Shown here piece after piece: positions 1-8,694 of a stretch of DNA of 64,000 nucleotides. The translations under genes were made by a program, and so were the position numbers. Each line of letters starts with the position of its first letter. The stretch's first letter is position 1. The stretch spans positions 1 through 64,000 of the forward strand of contig WQYX01000015.1 of assembly GCA_009781005.1 (NCBI GenBank), read 5' to 3'. The notes beneath the pieces were generated by a model. It saw nothing but the letters and a program-made list of their open reading frames with translations, ran no database searches and was not told the DNA's origin. The stretch comes from Polyangiaceae bacterium (GTDB lineage: Bacteria; Myxococcota_A; Polyangia; Polyangiales; Polyangiaceae).

Positions 1-59
1 TATCACCCTTGGCCGGAGAGACGCTTTGCGACCCGTTGACCCGAGGTGGGAGCCCGGTG

Positions 60-195
60 CGGGAAATCCGCTCGCCGGGTTCTGTCCGGGGGGCGGCCCG
101 AAAGGGCCGTCCCTACCGGGACCTACTCTACGTGCGCAGGCACCGCAGGGCCCAACGCAGGCATCGCGGTGCGCAGCAGGCTGGTAAACATGATT
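60..195. repeat. Palindromic repeat remnant
   Basis: This gene-free stretch starts with a hairpin of the form GGGGCGGCC-CGAAA-GGGCCGTCCC near 90-117. It is followed by about 70 nt that match the interior of the longer element at 8690-8888 (shared GTGCGCAGGCACCGCAG and GCAGCAGGCTGG). The end of the similarity abuts the TAA stop of the leftward gene at 196. It looks like a decayed composite of two repeat families. Nothing coding is seen from 1 to 195. Confidence 0.55.
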
Positions 196-672
196 TTATC
201 CGGAAATGAGCGGGATGCGCAGCCGCGGCCGGAAAGATTTTAGAGTTGGAAGGAGCTCCTTCTTTGGATTGAAGCGGAGTGTGACGCGCCCTGTCTCGCT
301 GCCGCGTTCATCGTAGATGCTCGCGTGCAGCACCGTGAGCGACAACGCCGCATCATGGATGAAGAAGTCACGCTGGCCACGCATCCGGCAGGCGCGTCCA
401 TCGTCGGCATCGAAGAAGAGATCGTAGGGGATGCGTTTCTCGTCGAAGAGCTTCCACGTGAGCGTTCCGCGAAGCGCCACACCATTGCCGTCGCCCTCGG
501 CGAGGCCCTCCGCAAAGATGGTTCCATCGACCTTGGCTGTTCGATCGCGCAAGAAGCGCCGCATGCTGCCCACGCCGAGCTGGAGCGAGACACGCATGGT
601 GAGATCCGTGAATGGCTCGCGCAGGAGGTAGAAGCTGCCTTCGAAGCGCTCTGCGATCTCAAAACCGAGCAT
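196..672 (-). CDS. Small beta-rich protein resembling the accessory domain of GMC oxidoreductases
   Basis: The protein is 158 aa, soluble, with no signal peptide. I place the start at the ATG at 672 (MLGFEIAERFEGSFY), because the longer frame upstream has low-complexity codons and overlaps the divergent lipoprotein's leader. Conserved-looking blocks are LRREPFTDLT-like text near residue 20, RRFLRD near 40, LRGTL near 70, IPYDLFFDADDG near 85, RGQRDFF and a C-terminal RFNPKKELL. From memory this pattern (F.E...G...Y; L+GTL; YDF.F.A.DG; GQKD) resembles a domain found beside or fused to bacterial GMC-type cholesterol-oxidase-like enzymes. Here it stands alone with no oxidoreductase nearby. Function is unknown. 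The stop TAA lies at the edge of a repeat element. Confidence 0.55.
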   Translation of the reverse strand: MLGFEIAERFEGSFYLLREPFTDLTMRVSLQLGVGSMRRFLRDRTAKVDGTIFAEGLAEGDGNGVALRGTLTWKLFDEKRIPYDLFFDADDGRACRMRGQRDFFIHDAALSLTVLHASIYDERGSETGRVTLRFNPKKELLPTLKSFRPRLRIPLISG

Positions 673-682
673 CAGTGTTAAC

Positions 683-699
683 TCAACTTGAAAGCGGCG
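683..699. repeat. Solo REP-like end (GCCGCTTTCAAGTTGA)
   Basis: The 17 nt here match, in inverse orientation, the terminal inverted repeat of the palindromic element that interrupts the lipid-kinase gene (20034-20050), with about two differences. It lies just upstream of the leftward gene at 196-672 and would be in its leader. No partner arm was found nearby, so it is called a solo end. Confidence 0.4.
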
Positions 700-857
700 T
701 AGATGGGAATTCGTTTTTGATGCGGCATGGGTTCTCGGTGAGGCGAAACAAAACGTATTTTGTGCGGCATCCGCACACGGAGCGTGCGCGTCGTCACTAT
801 CCACGTCAAGTGGGCCTTGCAGCGGCGCCGCCGCCAATGGAAAGCTGTCGCTCCATC

Positions 858-1772
858 ATGACCGTCAACGCCAAAATTCGTCTCCTCGCAGGTACAAGCT
901 TCTTCGTCCTTCTTGCCGCGTGCGGTGGCGGCAGTGACAATCTTCCTCCGCCGCCACCGCCGCCTCCTCCTCCCGCTGCCGCGGTCGATGCGAGCACAAC
1001 GGCCACGACAACCGAGCCCGTTGAGGCCGCACCTCCTCCGAAGGCACCCGCTGCGCCGGTGACGTTGACGCAGGGAGCGGCAAGCCCCGATCCGACGCCG
1101 CCCACACCGATCGTGAAGATTGCGGCGCCCACGCGTGATCAAGTGATCCCGGCAAACAAAGCCTCAGACTTCGCCGTGAAGCTCGACGTCAAGAATTGGC
1201 AAACGGCCAAGGGGTCGAGTCACGTCCACCTCATTCTCGACAACAAGCCGTACATGGCGATCTACGACACGAAGGCGCCCACCAAATTGTCGGAGCTCGC
1301 GGGCGGCGAATCCATCGCCGACGGCATGCACGTGCTCGTGGCGTTCGCGAGCCGCGCGAATCACGAGTCGGTCAAGTTGAAGGATGCGATCACGACGACG
1401 ACGTTTTGGGTTGGTAAGAAGGGCGACGCGAAAGCCGATCCAACGAAGAAGCCCATGCTCATCTACAGCCGGCCAAAGGGCGAGAACAACGGCGAGATGG
1501 CGAACCACCTCCTCGTCGACTTTCAGCTTTTGAATGCGACGCTCGCCGAAGGAAAAGATCACGTAAAGGTTGTCGTGAGCGGCCCCGGCATCGACAAAGA
1601 TCTCACCGCGAACGTGACGAAGTTCGGCCCGCCGTTCTATCTCGATAACCTCCAGAACGGCGCCTACACCATAAAAACAGAGCTCCTCGACGGCTCTGGC
1701 AAACTCGTCGAGGGTCCGTGGAACTCGACCACGCGCACGTTCAAGATCGACCACGAAGCACCAATGAAATGA
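858..1772 (+). CDS. Lipoprotein with polyproline linker
   Basis: The protein is 304 aa. The start at 858 gives a clean lipoprotein signal (MTVNAKIRLL...LLAACGGG, lipobox LAAC); the longer frame from 612 is rejected because it overlaps the divergent gene. After the Cys come about 10 consecutive prolines and a Pro/Ala/Thr-rich linker to about residue 85. A beta-rich domain with HVHLILDNKPY and GMHVLVAFASR follows, then a second similar domain (LLVDFQLLNATL...). The HVHL..D.KPY text suggests an Ig-like or cupredoxin-like fold, but I cannot name the family. It should be anchored in the outer or inner membrane facing the periplasm. The stop overlaps bioA by 4 nt (ATGA), so the two are probably co-translated despite having no obvious shared pathway. 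Confidence 0.75.
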   Translation: MTVNAKIRLLAGTSFFVLLAACGGGSDNLPPPPPPPPPPAAAVDASTTATTTEPVEAAPPPKAPAAPVTLTQGAASPDPTPPTPIVKIAAPTRDQVIPANKASDFAVKLDVKNWQTAKGSSHVHLILDNKPYMAIYDTKAPTKLSELAGGESIADGMHVLVAFASRANHESVKLKDAITTTTFWVGKKGDAKADPTKKPMLIYSRPKGENNGEMANHLLVDFQLLNATLAEGKDHVKVVVSGPGIDKDLTANVTKFGPPFYLDNLQNGAYTIKTELLDGSGKLVEGPWNSTTRTFKIDHEAPMK

Positions 1773-3058
1773 TCTCGCGCAGTGAGGTGGTGCGCCTCGA
1801 CCGAGCGCACCTCTGGCATCCCTACACGCCCGCCGACACGTGGGAGACCACCGATCCCATCGTGGTGGTGCGCGCCAAGGGCTCCTACCTCTTCGACGCC
1901 AACGGTAGTCGCTATCTCGATGGCAACTCTTCCTGGTGGGTGGCTGCTCTAGGGCACGGCCACCCACGGCTCCTCGCCGCAATGCAAGCGCAGGCATCCG
2001 AGCTCGCTCACTGCGCGCTCGCGGGGATCACGCACGAACCTGCCGTGCTCCTCGCGCAAGATCTGCTCCGCACGGCGCCCGCAGGGCTTTCGCGTGTATT
2101 TTACACGGATGACGGATCGACGGCGATCGATCTCGCCGTGAAGATGTCGGTGCAGTCGTTCAAGAACCGCGGCATGCCGAAGAAGGTTCGCTTCGTTGCG
2201 CTCGAGGGTGCATTCCACGGCGACACCGTCGGCGCGACGAGCCTCGGTGGTGTCGACGTGTTTCGCAAGCCGTACGCCGGCGTGCTCTTCGATTGCGTGC
2301 GCGCCGATTTTCCGGAGGGCAGTTACGCACGCGCATTCGAGATCATCTCGGACATCATCGAACGCGACAGAGACTCGATCGCCGCGGTCGTCGTCGAGTC
2401 GCTCGTGCAGGGCAGCGCCGGCATGCGCTTCTACGATCCCGCCTATCTTCGTGAGCTCCGCGCGCTCACCGAGCGAGCCGGCGTGCTCCTCATCGTCGAC
2501 GAGGTTTTTGCCGGCTACGGCAGGACCGGAACCATGTGGGCATGTGAGCAGGCTGGCATCACACCGGATCTCATGTGCATCGGCAAAGCGATGAGCGCAC
2601 TCATCCCCATGGGCGCCACGCTCGCCACCGAAGCCGTGTTCGACACGTTTCGCGGCAGCAAAGATCGTGCGCTCTGGTACGGCCACACGTTCTGCGGAAA
2701 TCCAATCGGTGCGGCGCTCGCGCGCGAGTTGCTTGCAATCTACAAAGACGAGCGCATCCTCGAGCAAGTGGAACGCAAGGCGAACGTCATCGCGAAGGCG
2801 TTCGCGCGCATCGCAGAAATCCACGGCGTGCGCGGCACGAGACACCTCGGCATGATCGGCGCGGCCGATCTTGGTGGCAGCGACGGCTACTTCGGCGGTC
2901 TTGGTTGGCGCGTGTACGAGGAGGCTCGCCGGCGCGGCGCTTATCTCCGCCCGCTCGGCGACACGGTCTACGTCTGCCCGCCGCTCAACATCGAAGATGC
3001 GGATCTCGAGATGCTACTCAGCATCTTCGAAGAGAGCGTGCGCGCCGCTGCGCCGTAG
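1769..3058 (+). CDS. bioA: Adenosylmethionine-8-amino-7-oxononanoate aminotransferase
   Basis: This PLP-dependent class III aminotransferase of 429 aa converts 7-keto-8-aminopelargonate to 7,8-diaminopelargonate in biotin synthesis, using SAM as amino donor. Diagnostic text includes HLWHPYTPADTW at the N-terminus, GNSSWWVAALGHGHPRL, the PLP-binding region LLIVDEVFAGYGRTGTMWACE, and DLMCIGKAMSA, whose Lys is the expected Schiff-base residue. Length agrees with BioA (about 430 aa). The ATG start overlaps the stop of the upstream lipoprotein gene (ATGA). No other bio gene is in the window, so the pathway is scattered or the remaining genes lie elsewhere. Confidence 0.93.
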   Translation: MISRSEVVRLDRAHLWHPYTPADTWETTDPIVVVRAKGSYLFDANGSRYLDGNSSWWVAALGHGHPRLLAAMQAQASELAHCALAGITHEPAVLLAQDLLRTAPAGLSRVFYTDDGSTAIDLAVKMSVQSFKNRGMPKKVRFVALEGAFHGDTVGATSLGGVDVFRKPYAGVLFDCVRADFPEGSYARAFEIISDIIERDRDSIAAVVVESLVQGSAGMRFYDPAYLRELRALTERAGVLLIVDEVFAGYGRTGTMWACEQAGITPDLMCIGKAMSALIPMGATLATEAVFDTFRGSKDRALWYGHTFCGNPIGAALARELLAIYKDERILEQVERKANVIAKAFARIAEIHGVRGTRHLGMIGAADLGGSDGYFGGLGWRVYEEARRRGAYLRPLGDTVYVCPPLNIEDADLEMLLSIFEESVRAAAP

Positions 3059-3150
3059 GCGCACGTTGACGTGGATTGCCTGAGTGCCTTTGATGGAGCG
3101 CGTGCTGGGGGGCGATGCAGCTTGTCGTGCCCTGCAAGGAGACATGCACG

Positions 3151-4725
3151 ATGCGCTTTGCGTTCGCCCTTGTGGCACTCTCAATGAGTTCCGCGGTCTA
3201 CGCGTGCTCGAACGACAATGTTCTTCCACCCGTTGAAGCCTTTGACACCAGCGAGGACGGCGCTGTTCCCGAGGACGGCGGCAGTGCCGACGGTGTTGTT
3301 CCCGACAGCGGTAGCAGCGCAACGGACATTGCCGATTCCGGCATGTGCACGAGCGGCTCGTTCGTCACGGCGTTCTCGGGTGGAAGTCGAGACCACGACG
3401 ACAGCGTCAACGGTGTCGCCGTTGACGCGGATGAGAACACGTGGATCGTTGGCACCTTCGTCGGCAACGCGCGGTGGGGTGACGTCGAGCTCACCGCCAC
3501 GGACGATGTGCAGACTACAGGTTTCGTCGCCAAGCTCGATGCGGCGGGCAAGATCGTCTTTGCGCGTGCCGTCGGCCAGGCAACGCCAGGCAACCCCTCG
3601 GTTGCGTCGCGCATCCGCGTGGACGCAGCCGGAAACGTTTTTGTCGCGGGCACGTTCGGCGGCACGCTCGACTACGACGACGTGCATCTCACCAAGACCG
3701 GCGCGAGTGCAGCCTTCGTCCTCTGCCTCGACGCCACCGGCAAAGCGCTCTGGGGAGCAGCGTCGGCCAGCACGACGGGCTCCGGCGCCAACGACATCGC
3801 CATCGACGCAAACGGCGACATTTATCTTGTCGGCAGCTACAGCGGGCAGGCGTTCTTCGGTACGTTCGCACTCGATTTTGTCGATAGAGCGCCGGCTCCC
3901 TTCGTTGCGAAATACTCACCCACCAATCATGCGTGGATTTGGGCGCGCGGCTTCGGCGGCACCGAGATCAACAGCGGCGGCATTGCCTACGGCGTGAGCC
4001 TGACGTCCGATGGTCAAAGTGTCTACGCGGTTGGTCAGACCGCGAGCGCGATGGATGTCGATGGCCATCCCTTCCTCGTGTCCGGTGGTGGCTTCTTCTT
4101 GAAGCTCGCAACCCGCGACGGTCACACGATTTGGGCGACCGTCGCCGCTCCTTCGGACACGTCGGAAATTGCATATCCGCACGCTGCAACCACGGATGCG
4201 GCGGGCAACCTTTACGTTGCAGGCGAGTTCAGCGGAACACTCCACTTCGATGCTGCCAAGGACGACGCTGCCGGTAGCAACGATGCAGGAGCGAATGGTG
4301 TAAGCGTTACGGCAGCCGGCGGGAGAAACGTGTTTGTCGTCAAATACGATTTCAACGGCACACCCGTATGGGTCGAGCGCGCTGGCCAGGGCAGCGTGGC
4401 GCGCGGCGATGACGTCGCGTTCGACGGCGCGAACGCGCTCTACGTGTCTGGCTACAAAGAAGGCATCCTCACCTTCGGCGGTATTTCACTCCCGTCGACG
4501 GGAAATGCCTTCGTCGCTCGTTACGACACGTCGGGCCATGCGGTGTGGGCGGCCGGCGACGACAGCAGCGACCTGTCCAGCAACGAAGCGAAGGCGATCT
4601 GGGTTGGTTCCCCCACGAGCGGCGTTGTCATGGGTGGGATTTTCGCCAAGACAACCAGCTTCGGCGCATTGACGCTCACCTCGTCTGGTGAAGACGACGG
4701 ATTCGTGATCCGCGCGTGCAATTAG
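3151..4725 (+). CDS. Lipoprotein with beta-propeller (SBBP-like) repeats
   Basis: The protein is 524 aa. The start at 3151 is set by AAGGAG nine nt upstream, which excludes the in-frame ATG at 3115. The signal peptide ends in SAVYAC, a lipobox-like site, followed by an Asp/Gly/Ser-rich spacer (EDGGSADGVVPDSG). The rest is a run of roughly 60-residue repeats of the form (I/V)D..GN.Y(V)(A/V)G.F.G...F......G..GFV.K.D..G...WA, for example RIRVDAAGNVFVAGTFGG and DIAIDANGDIYLVGSYSG. Such SBBP-type repeats fold as beta-propellers and are common in surface lipoproteins of myxobacteria. The ligand is unknown. It is convergent with the cupredoxin gene, with 9 nt between stops. Confidence 0.8.
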   Translation: MRFAFALVALSMSSAVYACSNDNVLPPVEAFDTSEDGAVPEDGGSADGVVPDSGSSATDIADSGMCTSGSFVTAFSGGSRDHDDSVNGVAVDADENTWIVGTFVGNARWGDVELTATDDVQTTGFVAKLDAAGKIVFARAVGQATPGNPSVASRIRVDAAGNVFVAGTFGGTLDYDDVHLTKTGASAAFVLCLDATGKALWGAASASTTGSGANDIAIDANGDIYLVGSYSGQAFFGTFALDFVDRAPAPFVAKYSPTNHAWIWARGFGGTEINSGGIAYGVSLTSDGQSVYAVGQTASAMDVDGHPFLVSGGGFFLKLATRDGHTIWATVAAPSDTSEIAYPHAATTDAAGNLYVAGEFSGTLHFDAAKDDAAGSNDAGANGVSVTAAGGRNVFVVKYDFNGTPVWVERAGQGSVARGDDVAFDGANALYVSGYKEGILTFGGISLPSTGNAFVARYDTSGHAVWAAGDDSSDLSSNEAKAIWVGSPTSGVVMGGIFAKTTSFGALTLTSSGEDDGFVIRACN

Positions 4726-4734
4726 CGTCAATCG

Positions 4735-5091
4735 CTATTTTGATGACACGACGACCGTACTCTTGAACATCCCCATACCGCACTGGAACGTTAGCGTTCG
4801 CTCCTTGTCTGTGGGGATGACAATCTCGACGGGCTGACCCTTCGGCAAATCCTTTCGGATATTGAGCTCGGGAAAAACTACCGCGGTTGCGCACGTGTCA
4901 TCGGTTGTGCGCGTGAAGACGAGCCTGGCTTCACTCCCCTTCTTCACCGTGATGGAACTTGGTTTGAAACCCTCTTGATCGGCCGTAATCGCAATAGGGG
5001 CAGACTTCGCGCTGCCGGCATCTTCGGCAGTCTTACAGCCAAGCAGCACCGCTAATGCCGTGACTGCAGCGAGGGCAACTCTGGTTCGCAT
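4735..5091 (-). CDS. Cupredoxin-domain lipoprotein
   Basis: The protein is 118 aa with a lipoprotein signal (LAVLLGC) followed by a single cupredoxin-like domain. Key text is FKPSSITVKKG, FTRTTDDTCATAVVFPEL and TLTFQCGMGMFKSTVVV. The Cys of DTCA, the Cys of FQCGMGM and the nearby Met are candidate copper ligands; this resembles the small cupredoxin_1 domains that accompany copper-handling proteins. A strong Shine-Dalgarno (AAGGAG, 8 nt before the ATG) and an AT-rich leader (TTAATTTAAATTA) precede it. It ends 9 nt from the convergent beta-propeller gene. A role in periplasmic copper binding is inferred, not shown. Confidence 0.8.
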   Translation of the reverse strand: MRTRVALAAVTALAVLLGCKTAEDAGSAKSAPIAITADQEGFKPSSITVKKGSEARLVFTRTTDDTCATAVVFPELNIRKDLPKGQPVEIVIPTDKERTLTFQCGMGMFKSTVVVSSK

Positions 5092-5148
5092 AGGTATCTC
5101 CTTAATTTAAATTATTTGCCTAGCGCAGTCAGAGGCAACTGAGAAGAT

Positions 5149-5784
5149 TCAGATATGAGAGCGGTGTCTTCGTCCGCCGCCGTGCTCGGCACCTGTCACG
5201 ACGAGATCCACGAGAGAGGCGACGGTGGCACCTGCGACGACCTCCTTGAAACGCAGCGTGCGCGAGAAGACGGGCGCGAAGATCGCATCGAGAATGAGGT
5301 TCGCGGGCACGTCTTTCGGGAGCTCGCCGCGTGACTTGGCGCGTTCGATGACGCTCAGCCGGCGCGCGAACGACTCCTCCTTGAGTCCCTTGGCAAGGAC
5401 ATCGATCTCGGTCCCGGCTTCGCCGAGCGTGATGAGCCGTGTGATCGCGCCTCCAACGTCGGTGCGGATGAATGCAAGCGCGCGCCGCACGAGTTCCACC
5501 AGATCGCCGCGGAGTGTACCCGTGTCGGGCACCGGCTCGTGATGACCGGCCACCGATCGCAACGCCTCACCAACGAGCTCGCACTTCGTTGGCCATCGTC
5601 GATAGATCGTCGTCTTGTTGACGCCCGCGATGGCCGCGACGTCATCGACGCGCAGAGCTGCGTAGCCGCAGCGTGCGAGTTGGGTCACGACCGCTTCGAG
5701 TACGCTCTGAACGACGCGCGCGCTCCTTCCGCCGTTTCGCACCCCAACTGTCCGGCGATGGGCTCCCAGAGTTAAATCCGACAT
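5149..5784 (-). CDS. TetR-family transcriptional regulator
   Basis: The protein is 211 aa from the ATG at 5784; an upstream in-frame TTG at 5805 would add 7 residues. The N-terminal helix-turn-helix is typical of TetR/AcrR proteins: ALRVDDVAAIAGVNKTTIYRRWPTKCELV. The C-terminal half is helical and would hold the effector pocket and dimer interface (compare TetR_C_11-type domains). It is divergent from emrA/emrB, with two similar dyads between them, so it most likely represses the efflux pair and itself and is released by a pump substrate. The inducer is unknown. Confidence 0.88.
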   Translation of the reverse strand: MSDLTLGAHRRTVGVRNGGRSARVVQSVLEAVVTQLARCGYAALRVDDVAAIAGVNKTTIYRRWPTKCELVGEALRSVAGHHEPVPDTGTLRGDLVELVRRALAFIRTDVGGAITRLITLGEAGTEIDVLAKGLKEESFARRLSVIERAKSRGELPKDVPANLILDAIFAPVFSRTLRFKEVVAGATVASLVDLVVTGAEHGGGRRHRSHI

Positions 5785-5797
5785 GGGGGAAAATAAT

Positions 5798-5814
5798 GGC
5801 AACAATGAGTTGCC
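5798..5814. promoter_or_regulatory. Candidate TetR operator 1
   Basis: GGCAACAATGAGTTGCC is a perfect 6-5-6 inverted repeat. It lies 13 bp upstream of the regulator's ATG, in the divergent promoter region. It is positioned to block transcription of the tetR gene. Confidence 0.6.
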
Positions 5815-5844
5815 TTTTCAAGTATTTCGTTCTAGCTTTCTTAT

Positions 5845-5861
5845 GGCAATGATTTGTTGCG
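5845..5861. promoter_or_regulatory. Candidate TetR operator 2
   Basis: GGCAATGATTTGTTGCG resembles operator 1 (12 of 17 positions) with the same 17-bp layout, and its centre is 47 bp from that of operator 1. It lies just upstream of the emrA Shine-Dalgarno (AGAGGA, 5865-5870). It is positioned to repress emrA/emrB. Confidence 0.5.
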
Positions 5862-5877
5862 TTAAGAGGAACGACCG

Positions 5878-7137
5878 ATGACGATGACGGTCGACAAAGC
5901 CTCCCAAAGTAGGACTCACGTCAAGGGCGTCTCCGGCGAAACCACGGAGCAGACTGGCACCAAGGGCAAAGCCACGGGCAAGGCGCGCAAGATTGCTTTT
6001 GTGGCCGGCGGGATCGGTGTGCTCGGAGTTGCCGGCTACCTCATCATCCATCGGGGTCTCGAAAACACCGACGACGCGCAGATCGATGCCGACGTCGTCG
6101 CCATCGCCCCGCGCACGGCCGGCATGGTCGTGAAGGTGAACTTCATCGACAACGACTTCGTGAAAGAGGGGCAGGTCCTCGCCGAGATCGACGACGAGCC
6201 GGCGAAAGCGCGTCTCGCGCAGGCCGAAGGGAATCTCGCTGCGGCCGTCGCGAACGCCGCAGCGGCCGATGCGGACTCGCGCTTGTCCACCGTTGGGGCG
6301 CACGCGAACAAGTCCGCCGCGAATGCGTCGTGGGGTGCGGCGTCGGCAAGCGCCACGGGTTCGCTCGACCAAGTCCGCGAAGCCCAGGCTCGCGTTTCCG
6401 CAGCGGAAGCCAACCTCGCGCAAGCCGTCATCGATCGCGATCGCGCCGTCAAGCTCGTGGCGTCAGGCTCGGTTTCGCAGGTCGAACTCGATCGCGCAAA
6501 CACCGCGTTCGACACGACCACCGCGCAGCTCGCGCAGGCTCGTGCAAATCTCGGGAACTTACGTGCAGGCGTTGCCGAGGCGTCGAGCCGCGTAGAGGAA
6601 GCATCGGCGAAGGTCAAACAGGCGAACGAGGTCGATGTCTACATTGCGCAGGCCCAAGCACGCGCGAACGCCGCGCACGCGCAGGTCGAGCAACTCAAAG
6701 CCGTGCGCGATCTCGCCGCCCTCGATCTGTCGTACACGAAGATCACGGCGCCGTCGGACGGCGTCGTGTCGAAAAAATCAGTCGTCATCGGTCAGATGCT
6801 GCAGATTGGCTCGCCGATCGTCCAGCTCGTTCCCACGCAGGCGGTCTGGATCACGGCGAACTTCAAAGAAACGCAGGTTGGCGATATGCGCGTTGGACAG
6901 CCGGCAGAGGCGGTCGTCGACGCGTTCTCCGGCGTCACGATACGCGGTGAGGTCGAGAGCTTTTCGGCGGGCACGGGTGCGCGCTTCGCACTTCTTCCGC
7001 CGGACAACGCCACTGGCAACTTCACGAAGGTCGTTCAGCGCGTCCCCGTGCGTATCAAGCTCATCGACGTCCCAAAGTCGATTGCGCTTCGTGCGGGCAT
7101 GAACGTCGACGTGACGGTCAACACCAGGCACCACTGA
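5878..7137 (+). CDS. emrA: HlyD/EmrA-type membrane fusion subunit of a drug efflux pump
   Basis: The protein is 419 aa. Order of parts: a charged cytoplasmic N-terminus, one membrane helix (about residues 40-60, VAGGIGVLGVAGYLIIH), a biotinyl-lipoyl-like half (TDDAQIDADVVAIAPRTAGMV, the EmrA/HlyD signature), a long Ala-rich coiled-coil hairpin (about 95-270), the second lipoyl half (YTKITAPSDGVVSKKSV) and a beta-barrel domain (VWITANFKETQVGDMRVGQ). The start is supported by AGAGGA 7 nt upstream. It bridges the inner-membrane transporter encoded next to an outer-membrane channel that is not in this window. The pump's gene order and the divergent TetR regulator are typical of emrRAB-like units. 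Confidence 0.92.
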   Translation: MTMTVDKASQSRTHVKGVSGETTEQTGTKGKATGKARKIAFVAGGIGVLGVAGYLIIHRGLENTDDAQIDADVVAIAPRTAGMVVKVNFIDNDFVKEGQVLAEIDDEPAKARLAQAEGNLAAAVANAAAADADSRLSTVGAHANKSAANASWGAASASATGSLDQVREAQARVSAAEANLAQAVIDRDRAVKLVASGSVSQVELDRANTAFDTTTAQLAQARANLGNLRAGVAEASSRVEEASAKVKQANEVDVYIAQAQARANAAHAQVEQLKAVRDLAALDLSYTKITAPSDGVVSKKSVVIGQMLQIGSPIVQLVPTQAVWITANFKETQVGDMRVGQPAEAVVDAFSGVTIRGEVESFSAGTGARFALLPPDNATGNFTKVVQRVPVRIKLIDVPKSIALRAGMNVDVTVNTRHH

Positions 7138-7146
7138 GTCGTTCAA

Positions 7147-8694
7147 ATGCCGGAACAAGGCACCAACAAGTGGTTGGTGGCGATCGCGGTCGCCCTCGGC
7201 GCTCTGCTCGAGATCATCGATACGTCGATCGTCAACGTTGCGGTCGCCGATATGCAGGCGGCGCTCGGCGCCACGTTGACCCAGATGACGTGGGTCGTGT
7301 CGAGCTACGCCGTCGCCAACGTCATCATCCTTCCGCTGAGCGCATGGCTCGGGAATCGCTTCGGCAAGAAGAGGTACTTCATCTTCTCGCTCGTGGGATT
7401 CACGTTGTCGTCGGTGCTCTGCGGCGTCTCGACGTCGCTCACCATGCTCACGCTGGCGCGCGTGCTTCAGGGACTCTTTGGCGGCGGCTTGCTCGCAAAA
7501 GCGCAGGCCATCCTCTTCGAGACGTTTCCGCGCGAAGAGCAGGCACTGGCGCAGAGCTTCTTTGGCGCCATCGTGATCGCGGGTCCCGTCATTGGTCCAA
7601 CGCTCGGCGGCTACATCGTCACGAACATCGGATGGCGATGGATCTTCTTCATCAACGTGCCCGTCGGCATCGCCGCGTTGTTCATGTGCATCACGGCGCT
7701 GCCCGCGGACAAGAAGAGAGTCGGGCCCAACGCGCCGGTCGACTGGCTCGCCATCGCTTTGCTCGCCATCGGCATCGGGAGCTTTCAGACCTTCCTCGAA
7801 GAAGGCCACCAAGACGACTGGTTCGAATCGCACTTCATCACGACGATGGCCATCGTCGGCGTGGTCGGCATGGTCCTCTTCGTTTTCCGCGTCCTTGGCG
7901 CGAAAGATCCCGTCGTCGATCTGCGCGTGCTCCGTTATCGCTCGCTCTGGGCGGGCAGCATCTTGTCCGTCGTGGTCGGCATGGCTCTGTATGGCGCGCT
8001 CTTCGCGATTCCGATCTTTGCCGACAACGTCATGAACTACACCTCGCAGCAGACGGGCCTCATCCTCTTACCGGGAGCGATTACGTCGGCCATCATGATG
8101 CCGATGGTTGCAAAGCTGATTCGAAAATTCGATCCGCGCCTCATCCTCGCCATAGGCGCATCGATCCTCGCCTTTGCGGTCACGCTCCTCGCGAAGCTCA
8201 CGCCAACGACGTCGTCTGGGGATCTCTTTTGGCCGCTCGTCATCCGCGCGGGCGGTCAGGTCATGATGTTCCTGCCCCTCAGCATGTCCGCGCTCGGACC
8301 GATCCCGAGAGAGGACGTCGCGGCTTCCACGGCGCTCTTCAATCTCACGCGTCAGTTCGGCGGAAGCATCGGCGTTGCGCTCCTCACGACCATCCTCGAC
8401 AGCCGCCAGATGTTCCACAGATCGGTGCTCGTCGAACATCTGTCGATCACGGATCCGGCCGTCCAAGAGCGCATCGCGACACTCACGGGTGGCTTCGTGA
8501 CCAAGGGCTTCGATCTCGAAACCGCCAAGCGAATGGCACTCGCAGTCTTGGACGGCAGCGTCCAACTTCAAGCCGCCGTCCTCGGCTTCAACGACACGTT
8601 CTGGATCACCGCGGCGCTCATCGTCTTGACACTCCCGTTCGTCTTGCTCCTCGGCAAGCCGCCGAAGGGGGTCAAGATCGAAGCCGGCCACTGA
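7147..8694 (+). CDS. emrB: DHA2-family MFS drug:H+ antiporter
   Basis: The protein is 515 aa with 14 predicted membrane helices, the size of EmrB/QacA transporters. DHA2 motifs are visible: LEIIDTSIVNVAVADMQ in helix 1 (motif D1), WLGNRFGKKRYF (motif A) and ARVLQGLFGG (motif B). The Asp in helix 1 is the usual proton-coupling residue. It is separated from emrA by only 9 nt and should be co-transcribed. Its TGA stop lies inside the left inverted repeat of a 199-bp palindromic element (ACTGAGAGCGTGT). Confidence 0.93.
   Translation: MPEQGTNKWLVAIAVALGALLEIIDTSIVNVAVADMQAALGATLTQMTWVVSSYAVANVIILPLSAWLGNRFGKKRYFIFSLVGFTLSSVLCGVSTSLTMLTLARVLQGLFGGGLLAKAQAILFETFPREEQALAQSFFGAIVIAGPVIGPTLGGYIVTNIGWRWIFFINVPVGIAALFMCITALPADKKRVGPNAPVDWLAIALLAIGIGSFQTFLEEGHQDDWFESHFITTMAIVGVVGMVLFVFRVLGAKDPVVDLRVLRYRSLWAGSILSVVVGMALYGALFAIPIFADNVMNYTSQQTGLILLPGAITSAIMMPMVAKLIRKFDPRLILAIGASILAFAVTLLAKLTPTTSSGDLFWPLVIRAGGQVMMFLPLSMSALGPIPREDVAASTALFNLTRQFGGSIGVALLTTILDSRQMFHRSVLVEHLSITDPAVQERIATLTGGFVTKGFDLETAKRMALAVLDGSVQLQAAVLGFNDTFWITAALIVLTLPFVLLLGKPPKGVKIEAGH

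Noticed and set aside
612-857. N-terminal extension of the first lipoprotein
   Set aside because: It overlaps the opposite-strand gene start and would bury the lipobox; the ATG at 858 is used instead.
945-985. Repetitive CCG/CCT run considered as a repeat array
   Set aside because: It is the polyproline linker of the lipoprotein, coded in frame; there are no spacers and no CRISPR-like units.
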